A stretch of DNA of 64,000 bases from positions 3,534,001 to 3,598,000 of the forward strand of contig NZ_CP066218.1 of assembly GCF_016313185.1 (NCBI RefSeq), in the 5' to 3' direction. This DNA is from Mycolicibacterium baixiangningiae (GTDB taxonomy: Bacteria; Actinomycetota; Actinomycetes; Mycobacteriales; Mycobacteriaceae). The notes below the pieces were generated by a model. It was not told where the DNA came from. It saw only the letters and a program-made list of their open reading frames with translations, and did no database searches. The stretch's first letter is position 1; each line of letters begins with the position of its first letter. Below are positions 59,413 to 64,000 of the stretch, piece by piece. The translations under genes were made by a program, and so were the position numbers.

Positions 59413-60069
59413 GTGGTCTCCACCATCACCGAAGGCACCGCGTTCGACAGACACGGTCGCCCCTTCCGCCGGCGCAACTTCGTGCCCGGCCTCCTCGCCA
59501 TCGGCGCCCTCGCCGTCGTCGCGATGGTGGTGTGGGTGATCGCGCTGAATCAGCCGGTCGACGTCCGCGAGGCCGCGGTGTGCAACCCACCGCCCCCGGC
59601 CCCCGCCACCGAACCGCCCCCTCCGGTGCTGGGCGAGCAGGTGACGCGCACCGACATGATCGACGTCACGCCGGCGAAGCTGGCCGACACCAGGATCCGG
59701 GTGCTCAACGCGAGCGGTCAGGGCGGTCAGGCCGGTGAGATCGCCGGGGAGCTGCGTGACCTCGGGTTCGCTGCGCCGGAGGCGGCCAACGACCCGATCT
59801 ACGTGACCGCCCGGCTCGAGTGCCAGGGTCAGATCCGGTTCGGCCCGTCGGGACGCGCCGCCGCCGCAGCGGTGTGGCTGGTGGCGCCGTGCACGGAACT
59901 GTTCGAAGACCAGCGTCCCGATCCGACCGTCGACCTGGCGATCGGCACGGAGTTCTCCGAACTGCAGGCCAGCGACGCCATCGACGCGGTGCTGGCGAGT
60001 CTGCGCCCGGACGCCACCGCCCCGGCCGATCCCGAGCTGCTCAAGCGGATCCACACCGGCACCTGCTGA
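59413..60069 (+). CDS. cei: Envelope integrity protein Cei
   Basis: A 218-residue protein: cytosolic N-terminus (about 25 residues, RRRNF), one transmembrane helix (VPGLLAIGALAVVAMVVWVI), then a Pro-rich extracytoplasmic linker (NPPPPAPATEPPPPVL) and a LytR C-terminal domain (about 90-210: RIRVLNASGQGGQAGEIAGE). Orthologue of M. tuberculosis Rv2700 (Cei), required for envelope integrity and virulence. GTG 59413. Between DUF4193 and suhB as in M. tuberculosis. Confidence 0.9.
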   Translation: MVSTITEGTAFDRHGRPFRRRNFVPGLLAIGALAVVAMVVWVIALNQPVDVREAAVCNPPPPAPATEPPPPVLGEQVTRTDMIDVTPAKLADTRIRVLNASGQGGQAGEIAGELRDLGFAAPEAANDPIYVTARLECQGQIRFGPSGRAAAAAVWLVAPCTELFEDQRPDPTVDLAIGTEFSELQASDAIDAVLASLRPDATAPADPELLKRIHTGTC

Positions 60070-60073
60070 CGGG

Positions 60074-60931
60074 TCAGCCGCGCACCCCGGCGCGCCTCAG
60101 CGCCTCGTCGAGTGCGTCGGCGATCCCCGGGGCGGCCGCCACGACGAGTCCGGCGCCTCCGACCGGTCCCGCGGTGGGCGGCAGCGACACCGTCGCCCCG
60201 GCTTCCGCGGCGACCAGTGCCCCGGCCGCCCAGTCCCACACGTTGACGCCGTCCTCGTAGTAGGCGTCCAGCAGCCCGGCGCCCACCATGCACAGGTCCA
60301 GGGCGCAGGAGCCGATCCGGCGCACATCGCGCACGTGGGGCATCAGCTCGACGAGCAGTTCGGCTTGGCGGCGTCGCCGTTCCGGCGCGTAGGCGAACCC
60401 GGTGCCCAGCAGGGCCATCGCGAGCCGGTCGGGTGCATTGGCGCGCAGCCGGCGCACCGTGCCGTGGCGGCGCAGCTGTGCGCCGTGTCCGCGGGCGGCG
60501 GAGTAGACCGCGTCCGCGGCCACATCGGCGACCGCACCCGCCACCGATTCGCCGTCGCGCTGGACCGCCACCGACACGGCGTAGGCCTCGATGCCGTAGA
60601 CGAAGTTCACCGTGCCGTCGATCGGGTCGAGCACCCAGGTGAGCTGGCCGGCACCCGCGTCGGCGGCGCCGCCCTCTTCCTCCCCGAGGATCTGCTCACC
60701 CGGCCGCCGTTCGGCGAGTCTGTCGCGCAGCAGCCGTTCGGTCTCGGTGTCGACGACGGTCACCGGGTCGGTCGGTGTGCTCTTCGCGCTCACCGCACCG
60801 GCCCCGGCATCGCCGGAGGCGCTGAACACTTCGCCGCGCCGCTTCCGCACGAATGCGGCTGCCTCCGCGGCCAACTGCTCGGCCACCTCACGCAACACCA
60901 CCGGGTCGTCTCTTTGTTCAGCGGCGTCCAT
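60074..60931 (-). CDS. suhB: Inositol-1-monophosphatase family protein SuhB
   Basis: A 285-residue Mg-dependent phosphatase. Metal-binding motifs: GEEEGGA, WVLDPIDGTVNFVYGIEAYA and WDWAAGALVAAEAGA. Hydrolyses inositol phosphates, contributing inositol for PI/PIM lipids; SuhB-like proteins also act in rRNA processing in other bacteria. ATG 60931. Convergent with cei (4 bp) and divergent from ppgK. Confidence 0.93.
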   Translation of the reverse strand: MDAAEQRDDPVVLREVAEQLAAEAAAFVRKRRGEVFSASGDAGAGAVSAKSTPTDPVTVVDTETERLLRDRLAERRPGEQILGEEEGGAADAGAGQLTWVLDPIDGTVNFVYGIEAYAVSVAVQRDGESVAGAVADVAADAVYSAARGHGAQLRRHGTVRRLRANAPDRLAMALLGTGFAYAPERRRRQAELLVELMPHVRDVRRIGSCALDLCMVGAGLLDAYYEDGVNVWDWAAGALVAAEAGATVSLPPTAGPVGGAGLVVAAAPGIADALDEALRRAGVRG

Positions 60932-61054
60932 GCCGATATCGCATCATGCCGGCGCGGAAATGTCCTCGCCGGTTGCCGACAGCCGCCCGCACTGCACGGG
61001 TAGCCACTAGTGTGTGGGGCGCGTACCGCCGGGCCGCCACCGTGAGGAGCTTTG

Positions 61055-61864
61055 ATGACCGCCACCGATTCGCCCGTCGCAGACCCGGGCACCACCGGCG
61101 CGTCGGTGCGCCGTGGTTTCGGCATCGACGTCGGAGGCAGCGGCGTCAAGGGCGGCGTGGTCGACCTGGACACCGGGCAACTCATCGGCGATCGTTTCAA
61201 GCTGCCCACCCCGCAGCCGGCCACCCCGGACGCCGTCGCCAAGACGATCGCCGCTGTGGTGCGCGAATTCGGCTGGACCGAGAAGCTGGGCGTCACCTAC
61301 CCCGGCGTCGTCACCAGCGGGGTCGTGCACACCGCCGCCAACGTCGACAAGTCGTGGCTGGGCGTGAACGCCCAGGAGGTCTACACCGCCGCCCTCGACG
61401 GGCAGCCGGTCACGGTGCTCAACGACGCCGACGCGGCGGGCCTGGCCGAGGAGCGGTTCGGTGCGGGCAGGGACAACACCGGCGTCATCGTGTTGCTGAC
61501 CTTCGGCACCGGCATCGGCTCGGCGGTCATCCACAACGGCATCCTGCTGCCCAATACCGAATTCGGTCATCTGGAGGTGGGCGGGCGCGAAGCCGAACAC
61601 CGTGCCGCGTCGTCGGTCAAGGAACGCAAGGATTGGAGTTACGCCCGCTGGACCGAAGAGGTCACCAGCGTGCTCGTCGCGATCGAGAACGCGATCTGGC
61701 CGGATCTGTTCATCGCAGGCGGCGGCATCAGCCGCAAGGCCGACAAGTGGATTCCGTTACTGAAGAACCGCACGCCGGTGGTCGCTGCGGCCCTGCAGAA
61801 CACCGCCGGGATCGTCGGCGCGGCGATGGCCGCTGCGATGGACGTCACAGCTACCAACCGGTAA
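61055..61864 (+). CDS. ppgK: Polyphosphate glucokinase
   Basis: A 269-residue ROK-family kinase using polyphosphate or ATP to phosphorylate glucose. N-terminal phosphate motif GFGIDVGGSGVKGGVVD, sugar-binding ANVDKSWLGVN and NDADAAGLAE, second nucleotide motif LLTFGTGIGSAVIHNG, and the PPGK-type EFGHLEVGGREAEHR. ATG 61055 with GAGGAG upstream. Directly before sigA, as in M. tuberculosis. Confidence 0.95.
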   Translation: MTATDSPVADPGTTGASVRRGFGIDVGGSGVKGGVVDLDTGQLIGDRFKLPTPQPATPDAVAKTIAAVVREFGWTEKLGVTYPGVVTSGVVHTAANVDKSWLGVNAQEVYTAALDGQPVTVLNDADAAGLAEERFGAGRDNTGVIVLLTFGTGIGSAVIHNGILLPNTEFGHLEVGGREAEHRAASSVKERKDWSYARWTEEVTSVLVAIENAIWPDLFIAGGGISRKADKWIPLLKNRTPVVAAALQNTAGIVGAAMAAAMDVTATNR

Positions 61865-61933
61865 CCACACCGCCCCGGCTCGCCCGGGGAGCGCGATTTT
61901 GCCGCTCGGCACGGCGTGGCCCCGCAGTGTCGT

Positions 61934-61939
61934 TACAAT
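61934..61939 (+). promoter_or_regulatory. sigA: Candidate sigA promoter -10 element
   Basis: TACAAT at 61934-61939, a perfect mycobacterial -10, with TGTCG before it but no good -35 at 17-18 bp. A start near 61946 would leave a leader of about 144 nt before the GTG at 62090. The leader has room for structure, but I identified no riboswitch. Confidence 0.5.
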
Positions 61940-62089
61940 GGCTGTCGGCGGCCGCCAACCGAATAGCGGCAGATATCCAAGCTGAGATCACGCCGACATT
62001 CGACATAGCCGACGTTTCGTTGGCGCCTGATCCCCTGCATGCCTGGGGATCCGGGTGCCCACGGGATCCGTAAGACCGAAAGGGTGTAC

Positions 62090-63532
<1,443 letters not shown>

Positions 63533-63535
63533 TCC

Positions 63536-64000
63536 GTGCCGAAGCGTCCGAAGGTGCCGCCGCAGCGGGTGGTGCGCGCGGTCGATCGGATCCGCGCCGG
63601 CCTGCAGCAGCTGCACCGCTCGTCGGCGCCGGGCAATATCGCCCTGCTCGAACTGGCGACCGGCGCCTGGACGACCGCGGCGCTCTACACGGCCGCCAGG
63701 CTCGGAATCGCCGACCAGCTGGCGGCGGGTCCGAAGCGTGCCAACGACGTCGCCGCCCGGATCGGTGCGAACCCGGACGGGGTGTACCGGCTGATGCGCG
63801 CGCTGGCCAGCCGCGGCGTGCTCACGCAACGCGCCGACGGTTCGTTCGCGCTGACCCGCGTCGGTGAGGCCCTGCGCTCGGACGCCGACGGCTCACTTCG
63901 CGACATGGTGCTCTTCATCGGGCATCCGATTCGCTGGGCGGACTGGGGCAATCTCGAACACTCCGTGCGCACCGGCAGCACCGCGTTCTCAGAACTGCAC
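63536..64000 (+). CDS. O-methyltransferase, 5' part (dimerisation-domain family)
   Basis: The first 155 residues, truncated by the window end. They form the winged-helix dimerisation domain of plant-type O-methyltransferases (LLELATGAWTTAALYTAARL, RIGANPDGVYRLMRALASRG, FALTRVGEALRSDADGSLRD); the SAM-binding catalytic domain would follow. GTG 63536, 3 bp after the sigA stop. Such proteins methylate polyketide or phenolic hydroxyls; the substrate is unknown. Usually absent at this place in M. tuberculosis. Confidence 0.82.
   Translation, partial: MPKRPKVPPQRVVRAVDRIRAGLQQLHRSSAPGNIALLELATGAWTTAALYTAARLGIADQLAAGPKRANDVAARIGANPDGVYRLMRALASRGVLTQRADGSFALTRVGEALRSDADGSLRDMVLFIGHPIRWADWGNLEHSVRTGSTAFSELH

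Overview
The window is GC-rich chromosomal DNA of a fast-growing mycobacterium (Mycolicibacterium type). The evidence is mycobacterium-specific genes (pimA, patA, pgsA, aftC, clpC2, cei, a WhiB-like protein, DUF3000/3093/3159/3710/4193 families), heavy use of GTG starts with 4-bp GTGA/ATGA overlaps, and gene order. From memory of M. tuberculosis, the left end matches Rv2610c-Rv2614c and 26.4-64 kb matches Rv2667-Rv2703, with insertions and losses. Species cannot be fixed from this sequence alone.

Layout: (1) 1-4420, minus-strand operon thrS-HIT hydrolase-pgsA-patA-pimA for early phosphatidylinositol mannoside synthesis. (2) 4.5-11.5 kb, small housekeeping and envelope genes: PGPGW membrane protein, thioesterase, DUF1990, a polytopic membrane protein, a GAF-ANTAR RNA-binding regulator, a holin-X/DUF3618 pair, and a large exported protein with an acidic tail. 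(3) 10.7-12.3 kb, a decayed islet bounded by tRNA-Val(CAC) and a 32-bp relic of that tRNA. (4) 12.58-12.84 kb, tRNA-Gly, tRNA-Cys and tRNA-Val(GAC). (5) 12,839-23,708, a 10.87-kb integrated element in the 3' end of tRNA-Val(GAC), with a perfect 23-bp attL/attR, a tyrosine integrase, an excisionase-like HTH protein, and a translationally coupled leftward operon containing a replication-initiator-like HTH protein with built-in iterons, an HNH protein and a WhiB-like protein. Its cargo is a trypsin-like protease plus a TcmP/DUF5131 pair. No capsid, terminase, portal or tail gene is recognisable, so it looks like a phage satellite or small integrative element rather than a prophage. (6) 23.7-24.8 kb, relic DNA with a chromosomal paralogue of one element gene.

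(7) 24.8-33.8 kb: exported protein, AraC-type regulator, SRPBCC protein, clpC2 with two operators over a leaderless promoter, ECF sigma factor coupled to ogt, exported protein, GNAT, zapE-like ATPase, exported lipoprotein hydrolase, aftC, msrB. (8) 33.8-41.4 kb: GGDEF-EAL protein, the haem genes chdC-cgoX-hemE, DUF3000, RNase D. (9) 41.4-50.6 kb: PhoD-like phosphatase, dxs, nhaA, and a D-amino-acid uptake/oxidation cluster (CdaR-type regulator, Na+/solute symporter, one-TM partner, DadA-like oxidase). (10) 50.6-64 kb: RNA methyltransferase, KimA-like permease divergent from the TrkA pair ceoBC, OB-fold and DUF proteins, dut, cei, suhB, ppgK, sigA and the start of an O-methyltransferase.

The most promising undescribed material is the tRNA-Val element: iterons conserved as DNA across two reading frames, direct-repeat candidate integrase arm sites, a possible -1 slippery site, two unknown paired proteins, and the protease/TcmP/DUF5131 cargo next to attL, which is a candidate defence or competition module by position only.
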